Positions 1 to 13,565 of a stretch of DNA of 64,000 nucleotides are shown piece by piece (positions within the stretch are counted from its first letter, which is position 1; each line of letters starts with the position of its first letter). The stretch lies in assembly GCF_039555335.1 (NCBI RefSeq), contig NC_092635.1:55371755-55435754 (forward strand), written 5' to 3'. The notes beneath the pieces are model-generated. The model did not search any database, was not told where the DNA came from, and saw only the letters and a list, made by a program, of their open reading frames with translations. Made by a program: the position numbers and the translations under genes. This DNA is from Amphiura filiformis (Eukaryota > Echinodermata > Ophiuroidea > Amphilepidida > Amphiuridae).

Positions 1-257
1 TTTCAGACTATTTTAGCCCAGATCAACATGAATTTTGCTATTTGAATGCGCGAGAAGCCCGGAAAATTTTACAATTTTGCCCTATTTTGGTCTAAATACA
101 GGCTGTTATTGGGGTTAAAAGAAAGATGCATTGGGCCATTGGGGGAGGTGACCTGGATCCGGGCCCATCTGGCCCAATGGTAAATCCGGCTCCATTATCA
201 GCCCTTATTTAATTTTCGCTTTTGTGCTCGGGCCCCTGAACCCTCGTGGCCCATAAT
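1..257. other. No gene seen
   Basis: AT-rich sequence with no recognisable coding or repeat signal of its own. Confidence 0.4.
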
Positions 258-713
258 TAATCTAACGATATGTAGGCCTATATGGCCTACTTAAAGTGTA
301 GGCTATTTAGCTGGAAGGAAAAGCCGACCATCATTTCGGACATTTCGCATTGAAGGTACACATTTTGTCCACCAAAAGACCTAAATACTGTCCCCAAAAG
401 ACCTAAATATTTCAGGTCTTTGGGGGAAATAATGTGAATCTTCCATGCGAATTTTTTAAATGATCGTCGGCTTTTCCTCCTAGCTACATACACTTTAAGT
501 ACATATCGTTAATTTATAAAGTTTACTTCGAGGACTGTTAAATATCAAAAATATCAATTTGTAATAATTTGCCATAAAATTTGTATTATCAAAAAATCAA
601 AATTATTTGATAACAGGACATCCCTCGTATTTAGAATGCAATTCGATATGTCTAATGTGCTCTCATGTCCCAGGAAAAATGCTATGCAAACGTTGCTATC
701 CAAGCCCTTGCTC
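258..713. mobile_element. TTAA-type foldback family A, partial copy
   Basis: Contains the inverted arms AAAGCCGACCATCATT and the complementary GATCGTCGGCTTTTCC (about 320 and 470), then the tail shared with 21119-21417, 22096-22288 and 28242-28884. That tail includes TTTGCCATAAAATTTGTATT, ATGCAATTCGAT and GTGCTCTCATGTCCC. The 5' half seen in the 28.2-kb copy is missing. Confidence 0.7.
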
Positions 714-3325
714 ATTGTTCATCAGACTAATCATGTAATTGTATTTGTATAACAGGATAGGTAGCATAGCAATTAATGAAACTGTAAGAATTTTTACAGT
801 TCTTTGAAATTTATAATAATAAATAAATACAAATAATTGTAGTACACAAATTTTGTTAAGTTCTATTATTAAATCAAGCTTTACACTTTACTCAACTAAC
901 CATCTGCTGTTGGATCCTCCCAATTAGTAAGTACATCCAACCTCCAATTCGTGTCATTCTCCGTTTTGGTTTCATTCTCCATTTTGAAGGTAATTTGGAA
1001 AGTGACTTCATTCACATTAGCTAAAAATAAACATCGAAATGATCGGATGTTAAAAACAAAGCAAGCAAACTCATTTACTTAAAAAAATCGAACAATCACT
1101 TTGATTTCAGAAATGGTTATACGGCTTTAAATTTAACAATTACGTACATGGTCGAACCTGAAAGCATGCAGCCCCCGCAGCCACTATTGTATTTACCCCA
1201 TTTATTATTATGCCACATTAATTACATTTTCATGTCCATATTTGGAATTGAAATGAAAAATGCATTAAAATAAAATGTACAAACAAGCCCAATATTGGTT
1301 CAGTGGTTCTTGAGATAGCTCTAAGATAATTTGAGAAAGTTATCTGAAAACTTGCGACTCTTTATGTTGCATTGAAGCATATGGCTAGCACGTGGCGCAT
1401 TAAATTTGGAGAAAGTCAAATGAACGTTTTGGTAACTAAAAAGTACATTTCCTGACCAACAACTTCAGTGGAGAGTTCTGGACAAATGAAGTGAATAAAA
1501 ATGCCTCTTGAAAAATAGCTGAATATATTGAAATTGGACCTGGTGAATTATGGCATGACCCAGTTATTCGACTGTCACTTTAAAACAAAAGCTTTTACAA
1601 CATTGTTTGAGATGTACTCAACAGTCTTACCAAAATACATGTATTTTGTTGTTGGTTATAATTATACTTACGCAATTCACAGCAATGGTGCCGATTTACT
1701 GAAACGCAAAGTAAGTCTTGGGCAAAACTTTTCGGAAACGCAATGCCAACAATAACAAGCACAATAGGAAAAAACATTGTTTGCGTCTCTGTCCTCTGTA
1801 AAACAACAATGCTGTTGAAACCAAAACATTATTTAACAATTAATTAATAGGGGTGGTGCAATAATAATGTGTGCCACCAGGGTGGTGAATTATGGGGGTG
1901 GGGGCAAGAATTTTTTGCAGGCAAAAGAGGGGGAGGGGCGCCCTGCCAGTAAATGTCATTGTTTATAAACTCAATACCTGTCCTCCAAAAGAAACAGGAA
2001 AAATCTGTCAACCTGGATGAGTTAACTGCATGTGCCATATGCCCCGGCCATATGAAACCAACATACCAAAAAATGAGCAAAAACAAAAAAAGTGACTTGA
2101 CCCTGTGTCTGACATTTCAGATAATGGATTTACTTGTGATTTGACTATTTTGAAATCGGATCACATGAGCTCATTACCGAGTAAAAGGTTGGCCACATTT
2201 ACAAGATATTCTCTTCTGCCAGCAGATCCAGACCCCGGGATCCAGACCATCCAAGAAATTCAAGAAGGAACTCGATAAAATGGCCGTTATGATCTGAAAT
2301 ACACTCCAAAGATCAGCCCATAACAAAATCCGTACAAATTTGTGATCGCACCCGTCGCCTTGTCATTTTGTGTTCTGCTTGTTGAAGTTGTTATATATAT
2401 TCTCTTGAATTTTTAGTACAATTACCTAATTCGGTAATCGCTCCTATTTTTCTACTGTATAATAATTATTTAAGTATGCATTAACTTGGAAAATGTATCT
2501 AGACTTTGTCCATTGCGGGTTATTTGTTCCTCCTTGCATTCTTCCATTTGCTGGTATTTTGTATTTTGCATTTGCTGAATAAAAGTTAATAAAACACACC
2601 TATTCTCATAGTTTTGTTTTTCTTTCTTACGCATGTTCACAAGTGAAAACAAAAAGCATAATCATTGCGATTCCCTTCTTTTTTATGTAGTATAAGGGCC
2701 GAAGTGCGAATGTCAACGGACAAGTGGTGGCACCAATTGACAATCAGATTTAGTGAGTGGAGCGGGTTTTTTTTACCTGGAGTATTATATTTCTAGTATA
2801 AGACATATATAACCAATTTGTCATAAGTTCATTTATATTTGGCACTACATGTAGTACGTCATGCACCAGGAGATATACCAGAATACAATGGACCTATCCC
2901 AATGGTTGAACTTATATTATTCACTCTGGTATAATCTATCTATTGTGTTTTGGTACATGTACATTGCATTCCAATCCAACTATTTTCAAAAAGAAAGTGT
3001 ATAGTATATTATAAAATGCACGTAAGAGCTAGAAACGGATGGTACGGACTGACACTGTTTGGTTCACGCATGTCGAAATTTTTCGCCTGGCTCATGACCT
3101 CATACCCTCCGGATTTTGGATCCGGGATCAGAGAAAGTGGAATGCAAACTTTGATATAATATTGAACACTGGATACTCGTATTATATTTCTAATAGAATG
3201 TTATACCTTTCTGTGTGTTAACTACTTCTTCGTAACTGGTAAAATTCAACCAGATTTGTATAGGCCTGGTAATTTCAAATTGAGAAGTCGAGAACATCCA
3301 GACCCTATTTATTACTCTTTGTAGG
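714..3325. other. Intergenic stretch, no feature recognised
   Basis: AT-rich. I see only short ORFs with no family resemblance and a G-rich patch near 1850-1945. Nothing supports a gene. Confidence 0.4.
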
Positions 3326-4317
3326 TTGATATGCTGCTCCAAGAAAGTATCCTTACACTTGGAAAAATAATCACAATTTCAAAACTGAACCATATTGGGG
3401 TAACTTTGTTTTTTTAATAGATACACTATCTAATCCGGCACATTTTGACACTCCATTGAATCCAATGTGACTTCAAGCAGTAAAGTTACAAGCATTTGAT
3501 TAGACGAAGGTCCAGTTTCAAAAGTGACACACTGGCCTATTCAAAACTCCACGGACTAGACATTGAGAGTGGTGAATGGCTATTTGTGTGTGCCTTTAAG
3601 GGGGTACTACACCCCTCGATAAATGTGTGTCTATTTTTGCATTTTTCTCAAAAACTAATAACAGTGGTAACAAAAGTTATGTATATTATAGGGGCAAGGA
3701 ATCCAATTACTACACTGGAATTTCAGTGACCCAAGACAAGCGGGTTGTTATTTATGATCAGAAATAAGGTACCGCTAGGATGTACCTCGTTTCCTATCAT
3801 ATATATACTGAACCGCTTGTCTTGAGTCACTGAAATTTCAGTGCAGTAATTGGATTCCTTGCCCCAATAATATACATAACTTTTGTTACCAGTGTGTAAT
3901 TATTTTTTGAGAAAACTGCAAAAATAGTCACAAATTTACCACATGGGTGTAGTACCCCCTTAATTTAAAACAAAAGGAACAAAAGAAAACTGAAACGTGA
4001 AAAGTACAGAGAAGCAAAAACTGAAACAAATACTGCTTTAAATAAGGCTTCATTGAAGAAACTGTGTAGTTGCGCTTGTTGGAATCTTTTTGCGTCTTGT
4101 ATAGGCCAATTTGTCACTTTTAAAACTGGACCTTCGTCCATTCAATTGCTTGTAGCTTTACTTCTTGAGGTCACATTGGATTCAATGTGGTGTCATAATG
4201 TGCAGGATTAAATAGTGCATCTATTACAAAAACAAATTTACCCCAATATGGTTTAGGTTTGAAATTGTGATTATTTTTCCAAGTGTAAGGATACTCTCTT
4301 GGCGCAGTATATATATA
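3326..4317. mobile_element. Foldback element with long inverted arms, interrupted by a TTAA MITE
   Basis: The left arm (3326 to about 3550) and right arm (about 4095-4317) are diverged reverse complements. For example, AAGTATCCTTACACTTGGAA on the left reappears inverted near 4290, and GGTCCAGTTTCAAAAGTGAC inverted near 4115. The loop is taken up by the MITE at 3596-3963. Confidence 0.8.
3596..3963. mobile_element. TTAA-flanked MITE family B, copy 1
   Basis: Starts TTAAGGGGGTACTACACCC and ends with its complement followed by TTAA. The inverted repeats run about 170 bp and include CTACACTGGAATTTCAGTGA. The TTAA boundary suggests a piggyBac- or Kolobok-like target site (inference). A second copy is at 53883-54253. 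Confidence 0.85.
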
Positions 4318-5750
4318 TAGTAATCTTTCTTTATTTGAGGTTAAAACAGCTTCAGTGGCAAGCTATAGCACTGCTTTCCAAGCAGGCCCTCATACAAAAG
4401 TAACAAAGTACATTATATTCAAACAATAATTATTTATAATTTCTCAAAATATACAAAGTACAGCAATAAAATACAAGTTAATAAAAATTAAAGTACAATG
4501 TGAATGTACATAAAAGTAAACACTTTTAAACAGGACCTTGGTAAACTTTTGATTTGAATTGGCCCGGGAATTGCCCTATTGAAATATTCTACAACTCTCT
4601 CAAACTTCACGGGAAAAAGTTAGTAATATCAGAGGCCGCGGTTTGGGTCTTGAATTTCAGGCTAAAACGATAGGTATATTAATTTATTTTCGTGGCCATT
4701 TTACCTCGAACTTCACGCACAGACCAACAATATCTTATCCAAAACAGTGGCAGGTGAAAAGGGTAGCCTTTGCAAGAAAATTCAAGCCTGAGTAGATCCA
4801 GCCCGGGAGATCCAGGGGTAGGTAGGTCAGTGTTTTTGGTTGAAAATGTGAGGGTCTGCTGGAGGATATGGTAACACTTGATAGTATACTAGTGACTACA
4901 CCGGGGGTTAAGTTCCAGCGGCATAGCCACCTGTTGAGTGTGAGGGGCCAAAGCCAAGTTTTCGTCCACATTTGTCAATTTTTGGTCCCATTTTTAGTCA
5001 TTTTAATGACACTCTTTGCCGTCATATTTTCATTTTTGACAATTTCGGGGGGACTAACAAACCCGGCTCCTCCTGGCAACGCCATGAACTTGAATATTGT
5101 CTTACAGCATACCAAAAAAGAAAGCAACAAACAACTACACACACACCCCCACACACCCCACACAGGTACAACTTTTGCAGAACAGTCGACATTGACTTTG
5201 ACAGAAATGATAATATTAATAATACTCACCTATGCCTAATATCTGGGGACTTCGTAAAATAAATATCGCATTTTGGATCACACGTGTGGAAGTATATTTT
5301 CCTTCTGTATTAAGCAGTTGAAACAAGAATACATATTAAATCAATTTGCCCTTGAAAGACTAACCACTATTTACGTAAAATATTTTAGGTACCGGATTTG
5401 GGTGAATGCACTACGAATTCTATAACATGACGTCACTGTTTTGTTATTTTATTATTGTGATAATTTCTGTGCAAGATCAACAACTTGCAAGGTCAAATTA
5501 AGACGATTCATTTTACACTGTAATTATTGTAACACAATTTGGAGAAATCCTGTGGCGTGCAGACCGAATAGCAGTGACTGGTCACACTGGTGGGTGAAAT
5601 GTCTCAAAATACCGGGGTTGAAATTGAACAGCATCTGTCATTTCATTGTTGTACCTTTGCAGACCAAAATTTTCCGCTTTGTGGGTGTGTGTGTGTGGTG
5701 GGGGGGGGGTGTAGCCATAAATTGCAACTGATTGCAAAATATTAGCATTT
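4318..5750. other. Intergenic stretch with short simple repeats
   Basis: 4320-4500 could be the 3' end of a non-LTR element in minus orientation (TTTATTTGAGGTTAAAACAG start), but I cannot name the family. Imperfect (CA)n/(CACC)n lies at about 5139-5165 and (GT)n plus a G run at about 5684-5711. No gene seen. Confidence 0.35.
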
Positions 5751-8700
5751 AAATAAATAACTAAATAACTAAATAAATAGTAGATATTATGCCTTTGATG
5801 AAATACTTTTTGTCAGCTGTAGATATGTGGCAATAATGAAGTAATTGCTACCAGTAGTAGATATTATAGCTTTGTTGAAATACCTTATATCAGCAGTAGA
5901 TATATGGCAATGATGAAGTAATTGCTATCAGTAGTAGATGAACTATCTGTCATCAGCAGTAGATTCTGGCAATGATGAAGTAACTATGGCTTTAATAAAA
6001 TGCCTTACATCAGATATATGGCAATGATGACGTAATTGCTAGTAGTACACATTATGGCTTTGACGAACTACCTGATACTGATCAGCGTAAATAAAGGGCA
6101 GTCCCTTATTTCAAAAATTGAGTTTAGTTTTGTTTTGGTGAACTATCTGATATCAGCAGTAGATAAAAGAGATTGATGAACTACCTGATAACAGAGTAGA
6201 TATAGGGCATTGTTGAACTATCTGATATCGACTAGCAGAAGATATACGGCATTGATGAACTACCTGATAGCAACAGTAGATATAGGGCGTAATTGATGAA
6301 CTACCTGACATCAGATGTAGATATAGGGCATTGATAAACTACCTGATATCAGCAGTAGATATAGGCCATTGATGAACTATCAGCAGTAGACATAGGGCAT
6401 TGATGAACTACTTGATATCGGCAGTAGATATAGGGCATTGATGAACTACCTGATACCATCAACAGAAGTATCAGGTAGTTCATCAATGTCCTAAACCTAT
6501 GTGACATTGGTGAATTACCAATTATCAGCAGCATGCAGCAGATACAACACAAAATAACACACGAGGTGCTACGTGACATTGATGAACTATCTGTTATCAG
6601 CAGTAGATTTTGGCAATGATGAAGTAACTGCTATCAGTAGTAGATATTATGCCTTTGATGAAAAACGTTTTATCAGCTGTAGACATACATGGTAGATATG
6701 TGACAATGATGAAGTACTAGTAATTGCTATCAGTAGCTGTAAGTAGGGCATTGAAGAACTATCAATATCAACAGTAGATAAAACATTGATGAACTACCTG
6801 ATAACAGCGGTAGATATAAGATATTGATGAACTACCTGATATAGCAGTGACATTGATGAACTAGCTGATATAGAAGATATATGACAATGATGAAGTAATT
6901 GCTTTCAGTAGTAGATATAGCAGTGGCATTGATGAACTAGCTGATATAGAAGATATATGACAATGATGAAGTAATTGCTATCAGTAGTACTATAGTAGAT
7001 ATAGCACTTTTTAGCAGTGACATTGATGAACTTGCTGATATAGATGATATATGACAATAATGAAGCAATTGCTATCAGTAGTACTAGTAGATATAGCAGT
7101 GACATTGATGAACTAGCTGATAAAGAAGATATATGGCAATGATGAAGTAATTGCTATCAGTAGTACTATAGTAGATATAGCACTTTTTAGCAGTGACATT
7201 GATGAACTTGCTGATATAGATGATATATGACAATAATGAAGCAATTGCTATCAGAAGTAGATATAGCAGTGGCATTGATGAACTAGCTGATATAGAAGAT
7301 ATATGGCAATGATGAAGTAATTGCTATCAGTAGTACTAGTAGATATAGCAGTGACATTGATGAACTTGCTGATATAGAAGATATATGACAATGATGAAGC
7401 AATTGCTATCAGAAGTAGATATAGCAGTGGCATTGATGAACTAGCTGATATAGAAGATATATGGCAATGATGAAGTAATTGCTATCAGTAGTACTAGTAG
7501 ATATAGCACTTTTTAGCAGTGACATTGATGAACTAGCTGATATAGAAGATATAATGACAATGATGAAGTAATTGCTATCAGTAGTAGATATAGCAGTGGC
7601 ATTGATGAACCAGCTGATATAGAAGATATATGACAATGATGAAGTAATTGCTATCAGTAGTACTAGTAGTAGATATAGCAGTGGCATTGATGAACTAGCT
7701 GATATAGAAGATATAATGACAATGATGAAGTAATTGCTATCAGTAGTACTAGTAGATATAGCAGTGACATTGATGAACTAGCTGATATAGAAGATATAAT
7801 GACAATGATGAAGTAATTGCTATCAGTAGTAGATATAGCAGTGGCATTGATGAACCAGCTGATATAGAAGATATATGGCAATGATGAAGTAATTGCTATC
7901 AGTAGTAGATACCATGCCTTTGAAGAAATACGTTTTATCAGATGTAGATATGTGGCAATAATGAAGTACTAGTAAATGCTGTCAGCAGTAGATATCATAG
8001 CTTTGGTGAGATACCTTATAACAGCAGTAGATATATGGCAATAATGAAGTAATTGCTATCAGTACTATGGCTTTAATGAACTCCCTTACATCACCAGTAA
8101 ATATATGACATAATGATGAAGTAATAATGCTATCAGTAGTAGACATTATGGCTTTGATGAACTACCTGATATCAGCAGTAGATATAGGGCATTGATGAAC
8201 TACCTGATAACAGAGGTAGACATAGGACATTGATGAACTACTCGATATCAGCAGTAGATATAGGGCATTGATGAACAACTTGATATCAGCAGTAGATATA
8301 GGGCATTGATGAACTACCTGATATCAGCAGTAGATATAGGGCATTGATGAACTACCTGATAACAGAGGTAGACATAGGACATTGATGAACTACTCGATAT
8401 CAGCAGTAGATATAGGGCAATGATGAACAACTTGATATCAGCAGTAGATATAAGGCATTGATGAACTACCTGATAACAGAGGTAGACATAGGGCATTGAT
8501 GAACAAACTGATATCAGCAGTAGATATAGGACATTGATGAACTACCTGATATCAGCAGTAGATATAGAGCATTGATGAACTACCTGATATCAGCAGTAGA
8601 TATAGAGCATTGATGAACTACCTGATATCAGCAATAGATATAGGACATTGATGAACTACCTGATATCAGCAGTAGATATAGAGCATTGATGAACTACCTG

Positions 8701-10640
8701 ATATCAGCAGTAGATTATAGAGCATTGATGAACTACCTGATATCAGCAATCATCAGTAGATATAGAGCATTGATGAACTACCTGATATCAGCAGTAGATA
8801 TAGGACATTGATGAACTACCTGATATCAGCAGTAGATATAGAGCATTGATGAACCACCTGATATCAGCAGTAGATATATAGCATTCATGAACTACCTGAT
8901 GTCAGCAGCAGATATAGAGCATTGATGAACTACCTGATATCAGCAGTAGATATAGGGCATTGATGAACTACCTGATATCAGCAGTAGATATAGGGCATTG
9001 ATGAACTACCTGATATCAGCAGTAGATATAGGCATCGATGAACTACCTGATATCAGCAGTAGATATAGAGCATTGATGAACCACCTGATATCAGCAGTAG
9101 ATATATAGCATTCATGAACTACCTGATGTCAGCAGCAGATATAGAGCATTGATGAACTACCTGATATCAGCAGTAGATATAGGGCATTGATGAACTACCT
9201 GATATCAGCAGTAGATATAGGGCATTGATGAACTACCTGATATCAGCAGTAGATATAGGGCATTGATGAACTACCTGATATCAGCAGTAGAATATAGGGC
9301 ATTGATGAACTACCTGATATCAGCAGCAGATATAGAGCATTGATGAACTACCTGATATCAGCAATAGATATAGGGCATTGATGAACTACCTGATATCAGC
9401 AGTAGATATAGGGCATTGATGAACTACCTGATATCAGCAGTAGATATAGGGCATTGATGAACTACCTGATATCAGCAGTAGATATAGGGCATTGATGAAC
9501 TACCTGATATCAGCAGTAGATATAGGGCATTTATGAACTACCTGATATCAGCAGTAGATATAGGGCATTGATGAACTACCTGATATCCGCAGTAGATATA
9601 GGGCATTGATGAACTACCTGATATCAGCAGTAGATATAGGGCATTGATGAACTACCTGATATCAGCAGTAGATATAGGGCATTGATGAACTACCTGATAC
9701 CAGCAGTAGATATAGGGCATTGATGAACTACCTGATATCAGCAGTAGATATAGGGCATTGATGAACTACCTGATAACAGAGATAGACATAGGGCATTGAT
9801 GAACTACTCGATATCAGCAGTAGATATAGGGCAATGATGAACAACTTGATATCAGCATGCAGTAGATATAGGGCATTGATGAACTTATTGATATCAGCAG
9901 TAGATATAGGGCATTGATGAACTTATTGATATCAGCAGTGGATATAGGGCATTGATGAACTGCCTGATAACAGAGGTAGACATAGGACATTGATAAACTA
10001 CTCGATATCAGCAATAGATATAGGGCAATGATGAACAACTTGATATCAGCAGTAGATATAGGGCATTGATGAACTTATTGATATCAGTAGTAGATAGGGC
10101 ATTGATGAACTACCTGATATCAGCAGTAGATATAGAGCATTGATGAACTACCTGATATCAGCAATAGATATAGGACATTGATGAACTACCTGATATCAGC
10201 AGTAGATATAGAGCATTGATGAACTACCTGATATCAGCAGTAGATAATAGAGCATTGATGAACTACCTGATATCAGCAGTAGATATAGAGCATTGATGAA
10301 CTACCTTATATCAGCAGTAGATATAGAGCATTGATGAACTACCTGATATCAGCAGTAGATATAGAGCATTGATGAACTACCTGATATCAGCAGTAGATAT
10401 AGGGCATTGATGAACTACCTGATATCGGCAGTAGATATAGGGCATTGATGAACTACCTGATATCAGCAGTAGATATAGGGCATTGATGAACTACCTGATA
10501 TCAGCAGTAGATATATGGTATTGTCGAACTACCTGATATTAGCAGTAGATATAGGGCATTGATGAACTACATACAAATATCAGTAGGTAGACGTGTACGT
10601 GTAGGACATTGATAAACTACCCGGTACACACATGCGTTTA
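5751..10640 (+). repeat. 38-bp minisatellite array (4.9 kb) with a higher-order-repeat section
   Basis: Begins with an AAATAACT-type simple repeat, then tandem copies of a 38-bp unit built on ATTGATGAACTACC, TGATATCAGCAGTAGATATA and GGGC. About 66 near-identical units fill 8110-10640. From about 6590 to 7920 the array alternates two diverged half-types. One has GATGAACTAGCTGATATAGA. The other has GATGAAGTAATTGCTATCAG. Together they make dimers of about 80 bp and a longer period of about 176 bp (compare 7001 with 7177). The first 0.8 kb is the most diverged. The unit is not a multiple of three, so apparent proteins on the minus strand are artefacts. Confidence 0.95.
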
Positions 10641-11033
10641 AAGACGGAGCATTGAGGCAGGTCATTTATTATCTGTTGTTACTTTTTAATCAAATGACAC
10701 AACAAGACATGCTGTTGATATAATAGTGTTTTAATTATATTGGCATATTCATTATGAGCAGCAAAATTGTCAGACCAGGTTATACCCCATACAGTTTGTT
10801 TATTAAATTAAAATGAACAAATTCATTCACTTCCACACAAAACAATTATTGCATCGCCTAGGTTACCATGGTTACAGAAATAATAAACAGAATCAAAGGC
10901 AAAGTTTTGAAAAACCAAATATGTGACGGGAACAAGCAACACTAGGTCTAATTACTAAAATTGCCTATACAGGCCAAACCAAGTCCTCCAACCAATTATG
11001 TTTGCTCCAAAATATCAAGGAAAATAAAGAAAT
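10641..11033. other. No feature seen
   Basis: AT-rich spacer between the minisatellite and a MITE copy. Confidence 0.4.
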
Positions 11034-11262
11034 GGGTTATTCCAGTTGAAATCCATACATCCCCTATAAAAAAATGACCTTAATCTCCCACACAGGAGGT
11101 GTAGATTTCAAATTGAGTCGCCAATTCAGGTAACCCCGTTTGAAATTTGGTGTATCCTTAGTGTAAGATATTCATGAGTCCGACTAGTGTCAAGTCCGAA
11201 ATGCAAACTCCGTATATGGAAGATTAAGGTCACATCTTCGATATGGTGTATATATTTCAAGC
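11034..11262. mobile_element. Foldback MITE family M (about 190 bp), copy a, with insertion
   Basis: Left part TTCCAGTTGAAATCCATACA ... GACCTTAATCTCCCACACAGG ... ATTCAGGTAACCCCGTTTGA. The right arm has GGAAGATTAAGGTCACATCT in inverted orientation. The middle is longer and more diverged than in the other copies. Confidence 0.7.
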
Positions 11263-12415
11263 AGGTACCTATGAAATGCTTAACTCTTCATGGTCCTTGA
11301 ACATTTGTAATTGAGAATCCCTACGATTTTTGTTATTTAAAATGATTTTGAGATATGCCTCATAAGTGTTGACTTATTTTCAGACTTGGTTGTTGTCTGC
11401 AACATGACAATAGCGAGATTTCGTTTTCCACGACGGTGTACTGCAAGGGTAAAAATTAATGATCACAAACGTCATTGAAAAGTTGTCGTTTTTACAATAG
11501 TGCAGATTTACTGTGTAGTGCTGCTCCAAAAACTGTATGACAAAAGTGCAAAGTTGCCACATGTGCACATGATTCGAGGTGTCAGTTTACCATCCCAGAC
11601 TCATCTGTCATCTAAAAAAGGAAACTTGCCAAGTATTAGTATCTCTAGAACCATTAAATTTACTTTCGGTGGAGTTTCAACAGTTTTAGCCTTTATTGAT
11701 GGGCAAGAAAAATTGCTATCATGCAACAGTGACTAATTTTGCAGGACCCAGTCACATATGTAGAATTTGAACTCTATACAGAGAACATAACAAAATGAGT
11801 TTTAACCCGTGTCCAGTGATTATTTCATACTTAAGTATAATATTTTAGAAGTAGCATGTTTTTCTTCCTTTTCACACACACAAATTTAAAACAGGACAAC
11901 TATAAGAGAAGTCATTTCTTAAATACCCTGAAAAATAGTAATTTGTAAACAACTTAACACAGCCATGAAACAAAAAATAAACAAAAAATAAAAATTGCCT
12001 TCATATCATGTACACCATTTTCGCTCTTAAATTTGCTCAGAGGTCACATAATTCATAGAAACCTTGATGTTCAACTTTTATTACAATAAATCAAACTAGA
12101 GATTAAATTCTGATACAAGTTTTATTTGCATCGCTTAATACTTTGTTTATATGTATGATTCATGCAAAGATAATTTTCAATAGTACTAACTGGTGTACAT
12201 TGTTTACTGCAGATTCCGGTTTTGGGAGGTTTTTTGTTGTTATATTTACTATATTAATCCTTTGTTGTTTAAAAATGACATTTCACAATAAAGGACATTC
12301 ATATATTTCTGATATTGACCAATACAAACAATGGTCCAATTTTGAAAGTAACAGCAGAAAACATGCTTAATCAAGTGATGATGATGACAAATTTTTACAA
12401 TATAATATCATATAG
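11263..12415. other. No feature recognised
   Basis: AT-rich. It may include the distal 3' UTR of TARS1: minus-strand AATAAA hexamers occur near 12077 and 12121. The ORF at 11500-11736 (plus) has no recognised family. Confidence 0.3.
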
Positions 12416-12943
12416 ACCATTCCTATAATTGGACCTTTCCTGCCGTTGATAGGGGTGAACATCAATATCACATTGATATTACACATACTGTAAAACAAAA
12501 GCTAGGTCAAGAAGGGTATCATGTGATTATAAAATAACAATATGTGACACGATCTGGTCCATGGGTGCTAGGGTTGGGTGCCAAAGGCAGCAAATCTGAA
12601 ACTGAGATAAATGTAAAAATATGGAGTAAAAAACAATAAGATACATAAGAAAATAGACATCAAAAATTTCATAACTTTAGAGCCAAGTATGCTAGACCTT
12701 TGGTGTTTTCAGTAAATGATAGCCTATTGTATGATTAACGTAATAATTACAATTACTCAATTTTCAATTACTCAAAAATGCCTCCTTTGGCCCCCATGGA
12801 CCAGATCGTGTCACATATAATCATATCATACCCTTCTTGACCTCACCTTTGCTACTCTATGAAATGTGATATCGATCTGATTGATGTAATATCGATGTTC
12901 ACTCCATCAACGTCTAGAAGATTTCCAATCATATGAATGGTTT
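12416..12943. mobile_element. Foldback element of about 530 bp
   Basis: Long diverged inverted arms: GACCATTCCTATAATTGGAC on the left pairs with the sequence ending AATGGT at 12943. TGTGACACGATCTGGTCCAT near 12544 pairs with its complement near 12810. It probably lies in or just past the TARS1 3' UTR. Confidence 0.8.
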
Positions 12944-13416
12944 ATAATGTATACAAACAGATGTGGAGACTGGACTTTTGTAGTTCAAGTAATGCAACAT
13001 GCACAATTACTAAAACAACTGCATATTTTGATTGTATCCTCAGATACATTGATTCGATCCTTCGTGTAATTCAAGAAGTGTATAAATCCTATAAATCAAG
13101 TAGATAACTCTCTGGACTAACCTACACCCAATAGAATTTCCCATTTTCATATTTCAATTCAAACCCATAACCATATTTGTTTTTTGTTTTGCTTTGTTTT
13201 AAATAATTGTGACCATTATCAATCAATACCAATTCTAATTGGTTATTGCAACTCAAGCTCACAACCTCTTGTTGGTCACTGTGACCTTTCACATACACCA
13301 ATTCTGATTGGTTACTGCTATTATATTTATATGAAAGGCTCTCAGTCATTGGCTGGTCACTGTAATCTTTGACATACACCACTTTTGCTTGGTATTTATC
13401 AAGGAAAGATCCATCT
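12944..13416 (-). other. TARS1: Likely TARS1 3' UTR, proximal part
   Basis: Immediately follows the TARS1 stop codon. It contains repeated CAATTCTRATTGGTTA-type segments (about 13218, 13298) and related TTGGTCACTGTGACC blocks, a small local repeat. UTR status is inferred from position. Confidence 0.4.
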
Positions 13417-13565
13417 CTAGAAAGCTTCTTCGCTCTTGAGCATCTTGGTGGTATCTAGATGTTGGAATCGTTCTATCACAGCAACTATGGAGCGTTCACC
13501 GTGTACGTGGTTATCACGAGTACGAACATTGACAGTCTGGTTTTCTCTCTCCTTCTCGCCAACAA
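13417..13565 (-). CDS. TARS1: TARS1 coding exon 19 (residues 674-722 and stop)
   Basis: Last coding exon: [19 protein letters not shown] and [19 protein letters not shown], ending at TAG 13417-13419. The C-terminal tail is not conserved, as is usual for the family. The 3' UTR should continue to lower coordinates. AATAAA on the minus strand occurs near 12121 and 12077, but neither is proven to be used. Confidence 0.97.

Noticed and set aside
6349-10038. Series of 60-92 codon minus-strand ORFs with repeated hydrophobic peptides
   Set aside because: They are readings of the 38-bp minisatellite in rotating frames. The unit is not a multiple of three and the peptides follow from the repeat.
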